From positions 310,001 through 374,000 of the forward strand of contig NZ_JABXYU010000004.1 of the NCBI RefSeq assembly GCF_013394795.1: a stretch of 64,000 nt of DNA. Direction: 5' to 3'. This stretch comes from Leptotrichia sp. oral taxon 223 (GTDB taxonomy: Bacteria > Fusobacteriota > Fusobacteriia > Fusobacteriales > Leptotrichiaceae). The notes beneath the pieces are model-generated. The model did no database searches, was not told the origin of the DNA, and was given only the letters and a program-made list of their open reading frames with translations. A program made the position numbers and the translations under genes. This document shows, piece by piece, positions 16,344-25,227 of this stretch; within the stretch, counting starts at the first letter, position 1; the number at the start of each line of letters is the position of its first letter.

Positions 16344-17135
16344 TTAAATTTCTATTTCCACTTTTATTCCAAAATGATCTGATACTACGCCTTTATTTTT
16401 ACCATTAAAAATAACTTCACTTTCTTTTACTTTTATTTGCTTATTACTAAACATATAGTCTATTCTCTTTTTGGATTTATCTTGATCCCATCCGTCAATT
16501 CCCTTATCAACAGTTATTCCGCTGTCTTTTTTCTCAGCCATGACATATGTGTCATATAACCCTTGATTCACAATATTCTGATAGTCTTCTGGATTTCCAT
16601 TGGCATCTGTGTTAAAATCCCCCATTAATATTTTTAAATTATCAGTTCTAGATCTTTTTAAAATACTTTGTAAATTTTCTCCCATATCTTCTGTTTCACA
16701 AGTTGGCAAATTCATATGGCAACTGTAAAATTCAATATCCTGCCCTTTGTAGTCAATTGTAATGCTTACAATCCTTCTTGCCGATATTGTTCGCACCGAT
16801 TGTGCAAAAGTACAGTAAAACTCGTCTTCAGCCTTAATTTTATGCCTTGTTATTATTGCCACACCTTCATTATATTTTCCAAATCCTATGTGTGAGTTGC
16901 TCCAGTGATAATAATAGTCTGTGTCTGTATATTTCTGTAATGTTTCCAAAAGTACCCATCCATAATTCCCCTGTCTTATATCGTCAAAGATTACAGGATT
17001 ATTCATAAGCTGGTTCACTTCCTGCATTGCTATCACATCATACTGCTTTTCCGCAATATCTCTTGCCAAAATATCAATTTTTTCCATTTGATTTTCTTCC
17101 AGCCATCCGTGGACATTAATTGTTAATAATTTCAT
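16344..17135 (-). CDS. Endonuclease/exonuclease/phosphatase (DNase I-fold) family protein
   Basis: A 263-aa soluble enzyme of the EEP superfamily. Motifs: TINVHGW at the N-terminus, IAMQEVNQ with the catalytic Glu near 41, NEGVAIITRHKI, SCHMNLPT, LMGDFNTDANG (Asp and Asn near 170), RIDYMFSN and the terminal VSDHFGI His. Family members cleave phosphodiester bonds in nucleic acids, phospholipids or inositol phosphates; the sequence does not settle which. No signal peptide. Monocistronic with its own terminator. Confidence 0.85.
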   Translation of the reverse strand: MKLLTINVHGWLEENQMEKIDILARDIAEKQYDVIAMQEVNQLMNNPVIFDDIRQGNYGWVLLETLQKYTDTDYYYHWSNSHIGFGKYNEGVAIITRHKIKAEDEFYCTFAQSVRTISARRIVSITIDYKGQDIEFYSCHMNLPTCETEDMGENLQSILKRSRTDNLKILMGDFNTDANGNPEDYQNIVNQGLYDTYVMAEKKDSGITVDKGIDGWDQDKSKKRIDYMFSNKQIKVKESEVIFNGKNKGVVSDHFGIKVEIEI

Positions 17136-17174
17136 AACTGCACTCCTTATATATTTATTTTAAGTTTATAAATT

Positions 17175-18305
17175 TTATTTTTGTTCTAAATATTTTTTTA
17201 TAAGATTATCACATTTTTCTCTATTCTCAATCATCAAGTTATAGACATTGTCCTTTTCAGATTTCAATTCTTCCAGATCGACATATTCCTTTGTCTTAAA
17301 AACATAACTTAATATATCCAAATTGCAATCTTTTTTTAATACAGTTTCATTTGAGATTAATCTTGAAATACCATTTATTTCCTGTTTATTTCTAAAGATT
17401 TCCACTAACTGCCTATAATTTTCAGGTTTTATTTTTTCACTGCCCTTTTCAAAGAAATTTTGTGCCTGAATAAACAATATGTTATTTCTATTTGACTTAT
17501 CATCATTAAAAATTATTACCTGATTTTTTAATGTCTTGTTAAAAGGCATAGAAACAACGCATTTTATTTTATCCATTTTTATAATTTCTTCTATTTTTTT
17601 GATTTTCATTAAATAAAAAGCATCTTTTTCAATCATTCCCTTTTTGTTATTTATCAAAAAGTCATACACTATTTTTTCAGTATTTTCTTCCTTTGTCAAA
17701 ATTTTTACTACGTCTTTTGAATTTTCCAGATTTGCCATTGCGTTTAAAATTTCAATAATTGCATTTTTTTCGTTTTTATTTATCTTTTCACCATAAAAGT
17801 TATTATTATCAAAAAAATCATTGTTATATAAAATTTCATTTTTCTGAATATTTAAAAACTCTGCAGATAACTGGTTAATACTTTCGTCGTGCATAATGGA
17901 CATATTGATTACGCCATCTGTGTAATTTTTGACTATTTTTACGTATCTTCCCCTTAAAATATCCAGTTTTAAGTCCATTTCCGACTGCTTCAAAGTTTCA
18001 ATAAATTCTTCCATATCAGGAAAATTAACTATAAAGTCATATATTCCAGCAAACATGTCTATTTTAGCTGATAATTTTTCTATATTTTCTAAATATGTAC
18101 TTTTGGCAGCGTATTCAAATCCCAAATTATTTAAATATTCCAAAAATAAATAGTTGTCATCACGTAAATTTTCCAATTCTTCGCTCACAACCTTACTTAC
18201 AGAAATCGTATATAAAAGAAGCGACATTTTAAAAATTTCTAATTTTTGATGATGTTTATTATTTTCCAGCTCTTCTATTACAAGTTTAAAAAATTTATTC
18301 TTCAT
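17175..18305 (-). CDS. Degenerate HsdM-like protein without SAM or NPPY motifs
   Basis: A 376-aa protein. From about residue 240 it follows the C-terminal part of type I restriction methyltransferases: KCVVSMPFNKTLKNQVIIF aligns with the VVGLPAN...ILVL region, NNILFIQAQNFFEKG with the ILFIDAS..FEKG strand, and EINGISRLISNETV and NLDILSYVF with the DGYSR...NLNIPRYV tail. The AdoMet site (DxFxGxG) and the catalytic NPPY/F motif cannot be found, and the protein is 100 or more residues short. Its start overlaps the end of the HsdS-like gene by 11 bp, so the two are coupled. It cannot methylate by the usual mechanism; function unknown. Confidence 0.5.
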   Translation of the reverse strand: MKNKFFKLVIEELENNKHHQKLEIFKMSLLLYTISVSKVVSEELENLRDDNYLFLEYLNNLGFEYAAKSTYLENIEKLSAKIDMFAGIYDFIVNFPDMEEFIETLKQSEMDLKLDILRGRYVKIVKNYTDGVINMSIMHDESINQLSAEFLNIQKNEILYNNDFFDNNNFYGEKINKNEKNAIIEILNAMANLENSKDVVKILTKEENTEKIVYDFLINNKKGMIEKDAFYLMKIKKIEEIIKMDKIKCVVSMPFNKTLKNQVIIFNDDKSNRNNILFIQAQNFFEKGSEKIKPENYRQLVEIFRNKQEINGISRLISNETVLKKDCNLDILSYVFKTKEYVDLEELKSEKDNVYNLMIENREKCDNLIKKYLEQK

Positions 18306-18882
18306 TTATTATCACCTTATTTTCTGCCAGAATTTTTTCCTCGATATATTTCTTTTTTAGCTGTAAATATTCTATTGTGCTTTCTTCTTCCATTTCAAAA
18401 TTGTTTATTATTTCCACCATTTCATCTTGCACTTCCCTTTCAGGCAAGTCTATGTCAAGTTCCACTATATCTGTCTTATTAACTGCCCTTACAGCGCTCA
18501 TCGTCTTATATTTTTTTTCAAAGTAAAGCAGCAGCAGCTCTGTTTTCAAAAGCCATTGCAAATATTTTGGATTTATCTTTTCATTTGCCCTTAAAATGAA
18601 GTAAAGCGTGGCTGGCAGGACATTTTCATAATCCCTGTCCACATATACGACTTCTATTTTGCTCCCCTTTGCCTGAAACAGCACATCGTTCTTTCTTACA
18701 AAATATTTTTCATTTATTTTATTTTTTCCATTCCGGTATCTTTCTGGAACTTCCGCATTTTCAAAACTTTCTATCTTTCCATTATTTACAAGCGTTGGAT
18801 TTAATAAAAGATAGCCAGTTTTTGAATCAGCTGTTTTTACATTTAATGGTGCTATTATATCTACATTATCCCCTAGCTTCAT
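18295..18882 (-). CDS. Single-TRD HsdS-like specificity protein (orphan half S subunit)
   Basis: A 195-aa protein like one half of a type I restriction specificity subunit: one target-recognition domain (VRKNDVLFQAKGSKIEVVYV, then LPATLYFILRANEKINPKYLQWLL, MSAVRAVNKTDIVELDIDLP) and one conserved helical spacer (QDEMVEIINNFEMEEES...LKKKYIEEKIL). Full HsdS proteins have two such halves and 380-450 aa; half-length forms act as homodimers. No hsdR, and only the degenerate HsdM-like gene, is present. It has its own promoter region at 19024-19045. Possible roles are sequence-specific DNA binding or interference with a type I system encoded elsewhere. Confidence 0.65.
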   Translation of the reverse strand: MKLGDNVDIIAPLNVKTADSKTGYLLLNPTLVNNGKIESFENAEVPERYRNGKNKINEKYFVRKNDVLFQAKGSKIEVVYVDRDYENVLPATLYFILRANEKINPKYLQWLLKTELLLLYFEKKYKTMSAVRAVNKTDIVELDIDLPEREVQDEMVEIINNFEMEEESTIEYLQLKKKYIEEKILAENKVIINEE

Positions 18883-19023
18883 TTTTTCACTTCCTTTTTC
18901 TGATCATACTCGAACCTTTTCAAAATCAAACTGCTAAAATTAATTAAACTTACGGTTCCAGTAAAATAATTATAACTTTTGCATTCAGTTTTAAAGTGGC
19001 ATTACCATACTGCTTCTGTAAAT

Positions 19024-19045
19024 ATTATACCATAAAAAAATATGG
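19024..19045 (-). promoter_or_regulatory. Minus 10 element with overlapping CCATA-N6-TATGG palindrome
   Basis: A TATAAT (19029-19024, minus strand) lies directly beside the inverted repeat CCATA (19030-19034)/TATGG (19041-19045), which occupies the spacer where a -35/-10 gap would be. It sits about 145 bp upstream of the HsdS-like gene. A repressor operator is the obvious reading; the -35 is weak. Confidence 0.4.
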
Positions 19046-19099
19046 AATACTATAAGATAATCCTTTTTTATTCATATATAAATTTAATGATCTTTCGTT

Positions 19100-20860
19100 T
19101 TACTTATTTTCATTAATTTTTGTAAAATCAGTAAAGCATCCTTTATTTTCTTTAATATGCACATCTTCGTCCGCACTGTTTTTATTTTTAAAGCTTACAA
19201 CATCTTCAGCATTCTGAACAAATAATGTCGTGCCTTTAGCTTTTAACTTTACTCCGCACTTAAATTTAAAAACTCTGTCCTTCACTCCATTTTCCAGCAA
19301 CATATCGTATCTTTTTCTAGGAAATTTCTGTATGACTAATGAAGTATAATTTCCTATACTGCTGTTTCCTGTTACTGCCGTCTGTCCCAAATATGTGTCT
19401 GTCTTTCCGCTATAATAGAGATTATTTGTCGTGACAGAAAAATTAGCGGACGGATTTAAAGATATTGTTTTTTCTTCTCCCTCAGTTGAAACTACATTTC
19501 CGTTATTTGATACTGCATTTTCCTGATTTTGCTGAGTTTCAGAAGAAGATAGCGATGTTGCCGCCAAATAAACTAAAATGCAAATTAATATTCCTGAAAT
19601 TATTAAAAAAATAGCATTTATACTATTTTTACTATTATTTTGCACATATGTCCCCGCCTCATTTCTTTTGGCATTTCTTGAATTTTTCTTTGCTTGTTTT
19701 ACTGTATTATTATCTTTATTTTCCTGTCGCCTTTCCCGCCTCACTTCGTCCAGTTTTTCCTGCAATACAGTAATTGAAGAATTTTCAGCCCAGTACAGCT
19801 TCGCATCATTCAGATATTTCTGCGCTTCTGCAAATTTTGATTTTTTTATAGCCCTCAAAGCCTCAATACATAAATCTTCCGATTTTTCAGCATATCTGTT
19901 TTGCTTTGCCGCTCTTTCAGGATTATCATTTTTGTCTGGCAGGATAAGATTATTCTCAGCCATATATGGTATCTTATTTTCTTTACAGAATCCAATTACA
20001 AGGCTTTGCGCTTCATTCTTATTTTTTACTATTTTTTCGATTTCTCCAGTAAATTTATCAACAGGAACCTTATTTTTCGTCAAATTATAAACTTGCTCTA
20101 TTTTTTCTAATTCCTTATGCACTTTCAAATATTTTAAATGTTCCAGATAATCATCATATTTCTTTATTTTATCTTTATGCTTTAATATTAATTCACAGGC
20201 GCTGAACAGCTTCTTTTTGGCAGAAGTTTCATTATCAAATTTAATCAGTTTTTTCCGATTATCGTCTATTTCCTTTTGTGTCAAAGTTTTTATATCCAGC
20301 CCCTCAGAAATCAGAAAATCATACAAATTATCTTTGCTCAGTATTTCTAGGTATTTTCCAAACGCTGAAAATTCGTAAAATTCATTAAATTTTATATGAA
20401 CATATTTCAAAAATTTCTGATATATTTTTTCATCATATTCTTTTGGCTCTATTTTTCGCTCTATTTTTTCTATCCGTTCCCGTACAAGATTCTCTTTACG
20501 TCGAGTTTTTTTTGCAATTTCCGTCACTATTTCTTCAGTAATTGCAACCCCGTTAAGATATTTCAGAAAATCGTCTATCGGTTTAAACAGTCTTTGCTGA
20601 GCATCTTTTATAAGTTCTTTCCTTCTAGCTTCATTTAGCATTTCTTCCCGTATAATTCCACTTTTTGCCAAATTATTATATTTTTTATATTTTTTCCCAT
20701 CAAAAGGATCGCTCTCTTTTGCCAGCCAATGCCGCTTTTTTTCTTCAATTCTGGCTTCTATCCTTTTTTCATTTTCTTCGGGAACTGGATAATATTCCAA
20801 TTCAAGTATTTCATACCAGTTATTTTGTATTTTTGCCAATTCTTTACTCTCTTCTGCCAT
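19100..20860 (-). CDS. Membrane-anchored J-like protein associated with the second Hsp70
   Basis: A 586-aa, Lys/Glu-rich protein. Residues 12-90 (NWYEILELEYYPVPEENEK, later KKRHWLAKESDPFDGKKY and EEMLNEARRKEL) resemble the J-domain-like N-terminus found next to non-canonical bacterial Hsp70 genes; the HPD tripeptide that stimulates DnaK ATPase is absent. Long coiled-coil-prone helices fill 100-400, a repeat-like helical segment follows near 325-375, one membrane span lies at about 415-437, and an approximately 150-residue C-terminal domain would be outside. GGAGG precedes the ATG. It is the last gene of the GrpE-DnaK-J unit and may tether this chaperone to the membrane. Confidence 0.6.
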   Translation of the reverse strand: MAEESKELAKIQNNWYEILELEYYPVPEENEKRIEARIEEKKRHWLAKESDPFDGKKYKKYNNLAKSGIIREEMLNEARRKELIKDAQQRLFKPIDDFLKYLNGVAITEEIVTEIAKKTRRKENLVRERIEKIERKIEPKEYDEKIYQKFLKYVHIKFNEFYEFSAFGKYLEILSKDNLYDFLISEGLDIKTLTQKEIDDNRKKLIKFDNETSAKKKLFSACELILKHKDKIKKYDDYLEHLKYLKVHKELEKIEQVYNLTKNKVPVDKFTGEIEKIVKNKNEAQSLVIGFCKENKIPYMAENNLILPDKNDNPERAAKQNRYAEKSEDLCIEALRAIKKSKFAEAQKYLNDAKLYWAENSSITVLQEKLDEVRRERRQENKDNNTVKQAKKNSRNAKRNEAGTYVQNNSKNSINAIFLIISGILICILVYLAATSLSSSETQQNQENAVSNNGNVVSTEGEEKTISLNPSANFSVTTNNLYYSGKTDTYLGQTAVTGNSSIGNYTSLVIQKFPRKRYDMLLENGVKDRVFKFKCGVKLKAKGTTLFVQNAEDVVSFKNKNSADEDVHIKENKGCFTDFTKINENK

Positions 20861-21006
20861 TTTTTAAGATACGCCTCCTTTCATAGTAAAAATATTTTAA
20901 AATCAAAATTATAAAATTAGAATTATGTTATCCAGACTTTAAATTTATTTAATTTTCTGCTAATTTAATTCTAGAAAATTTGAGTATTACTTTTGTATAA
21001 ATTTTA

Positions 21007-22659
21007 TTACAGCACGGCTATTCCCTGTGATTTTTGTGTCAATCTTTCCAGTTCTTCCTTCGTCATCACGCCTTTTGTTTCAAATGTTACATTAACTTGC
21101 TTATTCCCAGTCTTATCCAGCCCCTTAACTTCCAAAATTCCTTCCTTGTTTAATTTAAGCGTGATTTCAACTGGTGAGCCGGCAGGCGTATTTTTTGGTA
21201 ATTCCAATATCGCATTCCCTATTTTCAAATCCTCATCCACTTCAAAATATTTATCCATATAGTCATTTTCGTATATTTCAATATCAACTGTCGCCTGATT
21301 GTCATAAAGAGTGCTGAAATTCCCTGACACTTCCAAAAACCCGCTAGGCATCGCCTCATTTTTTATAATCATATTAAAACAGCTTTTGATGCCTTCCCTG
21401 TTTTCCACCTTTACCGCAAAACTTTTTGTAGTTGCTATTACAATCTCTCTTGTATTTCCACCAATGCTCATCATTTCAGGAGAAAATGTTAAATTTTCCT
21501 TGTAATCCTGTGCCTTCAGTTCCTTTTCATTGCCATTGACTGTAACTTTTACTTCCTCGTTTGACTCAAAGTCCTTTGCTGTAAGGCTTTTCTGATTATT
21601 CACATAAACATTCACGGCGTGAATTGCCGCCCCTTTTGCCACAGCCTCATCCGGCTCAAGAATCTTGATTTCAATTTCTCCAAAATTTTTGGCAAGTGCC
21701 TTCTTAACTTGAGGCATTCTCGTAGAACCACCAACTAAAAGAATCTCATCAATCACATCATAACCTTTATTTTTCGCAACTTCAATGGCTTCCTTTGTCT
21801 TTTTCAAAGTTTCATTTAACAAGGCAGACGTTATTTTATCAAACTCATCTCTAGTTACAGTCACTTTTTCCCTGTTTCCCATGACTTCCAGCATATCTCC
21901 AGCCTGACTTCTTGAAGTTAATTGTTTTTTTATCTTTTCCGCCTTCAATCGCAGATCCTGTTTTGCATATTCGTCAAATTCAATATCATAACCTATTTTT
22001 TCAACAAACTGGTCAGCCAGATACCCTATAAGTACCTCATCCCAGTTTTTCCCGCCTAAATCATGATCTCCATCAGAACAGATAACCTCAATTTTATCAG
22101 CACTTATCCGCATAATCGTCACATCGAATGTTCCACCACCAAGATCATATACTAAAATTATCTTCTCATCCTGTTCCTTTGCACATCCGTAATACAGTGC
22201 CGCAGCTGTCGGTTCACTTATAATTTCCAGTACATTCAGTCCTGCTATTTTACCTGCATTTTTTGTGGCCGTACGTTCTGCTGTTCCAAAATAGGCTGGA
22301 CAAGTTATTACAACATCCCTGACTTCCACTCCGAGCTGCTCAGAAGCGTCCTGAGTCAATTTTCTCAAGATGAATGCAGATATTTCCTCAGGAGTTTTAT
22401 CTTCCCCCTCATAATTAATCGCAAAATCAGTTTTCCCCATCAGCGTCTTTACGAGCATAACTGTGGTTTCGGGATTTAATACCGCCTCAGCCTTTGCATC
22501 AGCGCCGACGATAACATTATCCCCTTCAAATGCAACTACAGATGGAGTTATATTGTCCCCGTCATTATTTTTTATTACTTCAGCCCTCGCCGTATCATCT
22601 ACACGTGCTATACATGAATACGTTGTTCCCAAATCAATTCCAAAAACATATTTTGACAT
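21007..22659 (-). CDS. Short non-canonical Hsp70 (DnaK family)
   Basis: A 550-aa Hsp70. The ATPase domain is complete: GIDLGTTYSCIA at the N-terminus, YFGTAERTATKNAGKIAG, YDLGGGTFDVTI near 195, and ILLVGGSTRMP near 330. The substrate-binding beta domain is recognisable to about 520 (LPKNTPAGSPVEITLKLN), but the helical lid and the EEVD-like tail of housekeeping DnaK (about 610-640 aa) are missing, and GDHDLGGKNWDE replaces the usual GDTHLGGEDFD. It lies two bases downstream of the GrpE-like gene. No CIRCE-type inverted repeat is seen upstream. Most likely a specialised chaperone alongside the housekeeping DnaK encoded elsewhere. Confidence 0.88.
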   Translation of the reverse strand: MSKYVFGIDLGTTYSCIARVDDTARAEVIKNNDGDNITPSVVAFEGDNVIVGADAKAEAVLNPETTVMLVKTLMGKTDFAINYEGEDKTPEEISAFILRKLTQDASEQLGVEVRDVVITCPAYFGTAERTATKNAGKIAGLNVLEIISEPTAAALYYGCAKEQDEKIILVYDLGGGTFDVTIMRISADKIEVICSDGDHDLGGKNWDEVLIGYLADQFVEKIGYDIEFDEYAKQDLRLKAEKIKKQLTSRSQAGDMLEVMGNREKVTVTRDEFDKITSALLNETLKKTKEAIEVAKNKGYDVIDEILLVGGSTRMPQVKKALAKNFGEIEIKILEPDEAVAKGAAIHAVNVYVNNQKSLTAKDFESNEEVKVTVNGNEKELKAQDYKENLTFSPEMMSIGGNTREIVIATTKSFAVKVENREGIKSCFNMIIKNEAMPSGFLEVSGNFSTLYDNQATVDIEIYENDYMDKYFEVDEDLKIGNAILELPKNTPAGSPVEITLKLNKEGILEVKGLDKTGNKQVNVTFETKGVMTKEELERLTQKSQGIAVL

Positions 22660-22661
22660 TT

Positions 22662-23258
22662 TTATTCTCCCTTCATCTTATCCTTTTCTTCATCTTTATT
22701 ATGAATATAAACTTCCACTTTTTCAGGCAAAATCACCCTTCCTTTGTGCATATACCCACTGCTTGAAATATTATAAATTTTCCCATGCAGCTCTTCATCT
22801 GAAGTTTCAATTTTTTTTATTATTTTTTGCCTTTTTGCATCAAAATCGATATTTTCTCTATTCCCTGTTTCATAAATTTCTATATCATTATTTTCAAGAA
22901 TAATCTCAATTTCCTCAATATAGCTTTGAAGCAGTTTCAACTTTTCCTCATCTGTCTTTTTACAAAAATTTCCCACACCTTTTTTCATGCTTTCCCTCAT
23001 ATTTATCAGATCCAATATAAGCGGTTTTACAAGCTGAAAATGCAAATCATTCCTATATTTCTGAATCTCCTCGTGAAGTTTATCTGCGATTTCCTTTTCA
23101 AAACTTGTACTCTGGATTTTTTTCAGAAATAATTCATTCATTCCGTTCAGTTTATCACTAATACTTCCAACATTTTCTAATATTTCATCAATTTTATCGT
23201 CACTATTCTTAACTTCCAAGTCAGCTTTCCCTTTTTCTTCCATCTCTTCCTTTTCCAC
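22662..23258 (-). CDS. GrpE-like nucleotide exchange protein
   Basis: A 198-aa acidic protein, GTG start, with an N-terminal coiled-coil-prone part (to about 90) and the C-terminal beta motif SSGYMHKGRVILPEKVEVYI, equivalent to the GY.l.drvlRpA.V.V end of GrpE. It would exchange ADP on the DnaK paralogue encoded two bases downstream. Divergent from housekeeping GrpE in the central four-helix part. Confidence 0.65.
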   Translation of the reverse strand: MEKEEMEEKGKADLEVKNSDDKIDEILENVGSISDKLNGMNELFLKKIQSTSFEKEIADKLHEEIQKYRNDLHFQLVKPLILDLINMRESMKKGVGNFCKKTDEEKLKLLQSYIEEIEIILENNDIEIYETGNRENIDFDAKRQKIIKKIETSDEELHGKIYNISSSGYMHKGRVILPEKVEVYIHNKDEEKDKMKGE

Positions 23259-23539
23259 AATTTTTCATCCTTTCTCAGCAGTTCAAATATTTTCTAAACT
23301 TTACTTTATCGAGGTGAAAATTCAATAATATTTAAAGATTACGGTAAAATTTATTTATATATTAATATTTCCAATAGTTTAAAACTAAGAATATATTTAA
23401 TAATTGTCTTAATTATAGCATATTCATTATTAAATTTCATTAACTTTTTTCTCAAACACAAAAAAACATATTTACAATAAAAAATACTCAAACAATAATT
23501 TGCACTACTATTCGAGCATTCTTTTTAATTAAACTTTTT
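23259..23539. other. Intergenic region with terminator of the DUF421 gene
   Basis: On the minus strand AATGCTC ... GAGTATT with inner AATA/TATT pairs (within 23483-23521) is followed by six T, a good terminator for the DUF421/DUF3290 unit. A TATAAT (23417-23412, minus) may start the GrpE-DnaK-J transcript with a leader of about 150 nt. No CIRCE operator was found. Confidence 0.55.
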
Positions 23540-24172
23540 CTACTTCTTCACAATGAAAAGTTTATCATCATTACTGTATTCAACTAGAAAAACGTCATCA
23601 ATATCAGAAATATTATATTTTTCCAGCTCTTCCCGCAGCCACTTGTCATCTTTTCCAATATGTTCCAAGTTTTCTTCCAAGATTTTTCCTTCTGAAATTA
23701 ACAGGTTTGAATAATTTTCATCATTTTTTTGTATAACAATTAACTGTCCATTTGATTCCATAAATGCATCTTCAATATCTGATATTTTAAAAATTCCTTT
23801 TGTCCTTAATTTTGTGTAAAAATCAGGAATAGAAAGAGTTGCCTGAGCAAAATTTTCTGTTATCATTTTTCCACCTTTTATTAAGTATACGATTTGTCCG
23901 TCTATCATTTTTTTTACATTCTTGTTTGAATTTTTTAGAAAATCTATCGTTGTCATTAACAGTCCCCATATTAAAAGAACTATTAGGAATTGGACTATTG
24001 TTATACTCGGATTGTAAATTACACCACCAATGATTCCCCCAAGAACATAGTTACCTATCTGATCTTCTGTTGAAGTTGGTGCCAGCTGGCTTCGTCCGTT
24101 TAAATTCATAAATACTACCAAGGCAATAAATCCGATCGTAAGTTTTATCGCCACAGGAATTATAAAATCCAA
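23540..24172 (-). CDS. DUF421 (YetF-like) membrane protein
   Basis: A 210-aa protein with three N-terminal membrane spans (within residues 5-80) and a soluble DUF421 domain with LIKGGKMITENFAQATLS and KLRTKGIFKISDIEDAFME, which is the characteristic pattern of the family. Family members are widespread, of uncertain role. It is encoded 55 bp after a DUF3290 gene; this pair is recurrent in low-GC Gram-positive bacteria. Confidence 0.85.
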   Translation of the reverse strand: MDFIIPVAIKLTIGFIALVVFMNLNGRSQLAPTSTEDQIGNYVLGGIIGGVIYNPSITIVQFLIVLLIWGLLMTTIDFLKNSNKNVKKMIDGQIVYLIKGGKMITENFAQATLSIPDFYTKLRTKGIFKISDIEDAFMESNGQLIVIQKNDENYSNLLISEGKILEENLEHIGKDDKWLREELEKYNISDIDDVFLVEYSNDDKLFIVKK

Positions 24173-24227
24173 ATTACATCATCTCGCTTTCTTTATTATC
24201 TTTCGCTTTTAAAAATAAAAAGTTTCA

Positions 24228-24671
24228 CTATTCTTTAAACGTTTTAATTTCATCTACATAAGGAACCGTCATTTGTTCAACCAGAATATTATTGTCAACC
24301 CAATGAATCTGATAAAACTTATCCCTTATTTTATAAACTGTATGTTCTGTTATTTCAGGAGTATTTATAAAAATCTCATTTTCTCCAACTTTAAATTTTT
24401 CAGCCAATTTTTTAATAACGCTTGCCGAATTTTTATAAACTTTTTCCTGATTATTTTTAGCTCTATAATTTTCAAAATGATACAAGCTAAATAAAAAAAT
24501 CATCATCAAACCAAGCATACTAAGCTGTTTATCTCTCAAAGAAATGCTCCCTTTAAACCATTTCCAGAATGTAAATAATACAAATGCAATCACAAAAATA
24601 ATTATAACAAGAAAAAACTTATCAATTACAAGCTTTTTATTCTCTAAATAAATAAAATTATAAAATTCCAT
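24228..24671 (-). CDS. DUF3290 family membrane protein
   Basis: A 147-aa protein with two membrane spans near residues 16-37 and 44-62 and a small soluble C-terminal domain. I start at the inner ATG (24671): GGAGAG lies 12 bases upstream inside the longer frame that begins at 24698. Occurrence next to DUF421 supports the assignment; function is unknown. Confidence 0.75.
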   Translation of the reverse strand: MEFYNFIYLENKKLVIDKFFLVIIIFVIAFVLFTFWKWFKGSISLRDKQLSMLGLMMIFLFSLYHFENYRAKNNQEKVYKNSASVIKKLAEKFKVGENEIFINTPEITEHTVYKIRDKFYQIHWVDNNILVEQMTVPYVDEIKTFKE

Positions 24672-24891
24672 ATTTTTAACATTCTCTCCTTTCTCCATAA
24701 TTTATTTATCATAATAATATCATCTTTTTCTCATAAAATAAAGGTTTTTATAAAAAAATAATTTAAATTTCGAAATATACTTTAATTAAATTTAATCATT
24801 AAGTATCCATCTTAAGGACTTTTATAATTTTATTTAATAAGTTATGATTAATAATAGTTTTTTCTATTTTTTATTCAATTTTTTTGGAATG

Positions 24892-25015
24892 AAAACGACT
24901 GTCTGAGCGTCAGCGAGTTTCGTTTTTATTTCAAAAAATGCTTAGACGAGCCAGGGATGCAAGGGAAATGGCGACTGATTTCCCTTGCTTGTATAAAAAG
25001 AAAAAACATAGAATA
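24892..25015 (+). repeat. Dispersed intergenic repeat, copy A
   Basis: Two modules. First (24899-24948): GTCTGAGCG...GCGAGTTT...CAAAAAATGCTTAGAC, where GTCTGAGC is mirrored by GCTTAGAC. Second: GCAAGGGAAA (24959-24968) pairs perfectly with TTTCCCTTGC (24979-24988) around the 10-nt loop TGGCGACTGA, followed by TATAAAAAGAAAAAA. Copy B at 33534-33725 has the same modules. The repeat lies in the 529-bp gap between divergent DUF3290 and U32 genes. Confidence 0.7.
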
Positions 25016-25155
25016 TATGAAAAACATTTATTACTAATAAGCAGTTTTTCAAATTCTGAATAAGAATCCCTTATATGGATACTTAAAAATTAGATTTTAT
25101 TTTTTTTATAAGGCTATCAAATTAATTGTTATAGAATTTTATTTTAAAAAATAAA

Positions 25156-25184
25156 TTGGAAAAAAATAACAAATTTGATATAAT
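25156..25184 (+). promoter_or_regulatory. Promoter of the U32 peptidase gene
   Basis: TTGGAA (25156-25161), 17-bp spacer, TATAAT (25179-25184). Confidence 0.65.
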
Positions 25185-25227
25185 ATACAAAGATGAAAAA
25201 TTTGGATAAAATGGAGAGAAATTTAAA

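Noticed and set aside
22662-23480. CIRCE/HrcA control of the GrpE-DnaK unit
   Set aside because: No TTAGCACTC-N9-GAGTGCTAA-like repeat found upstream.
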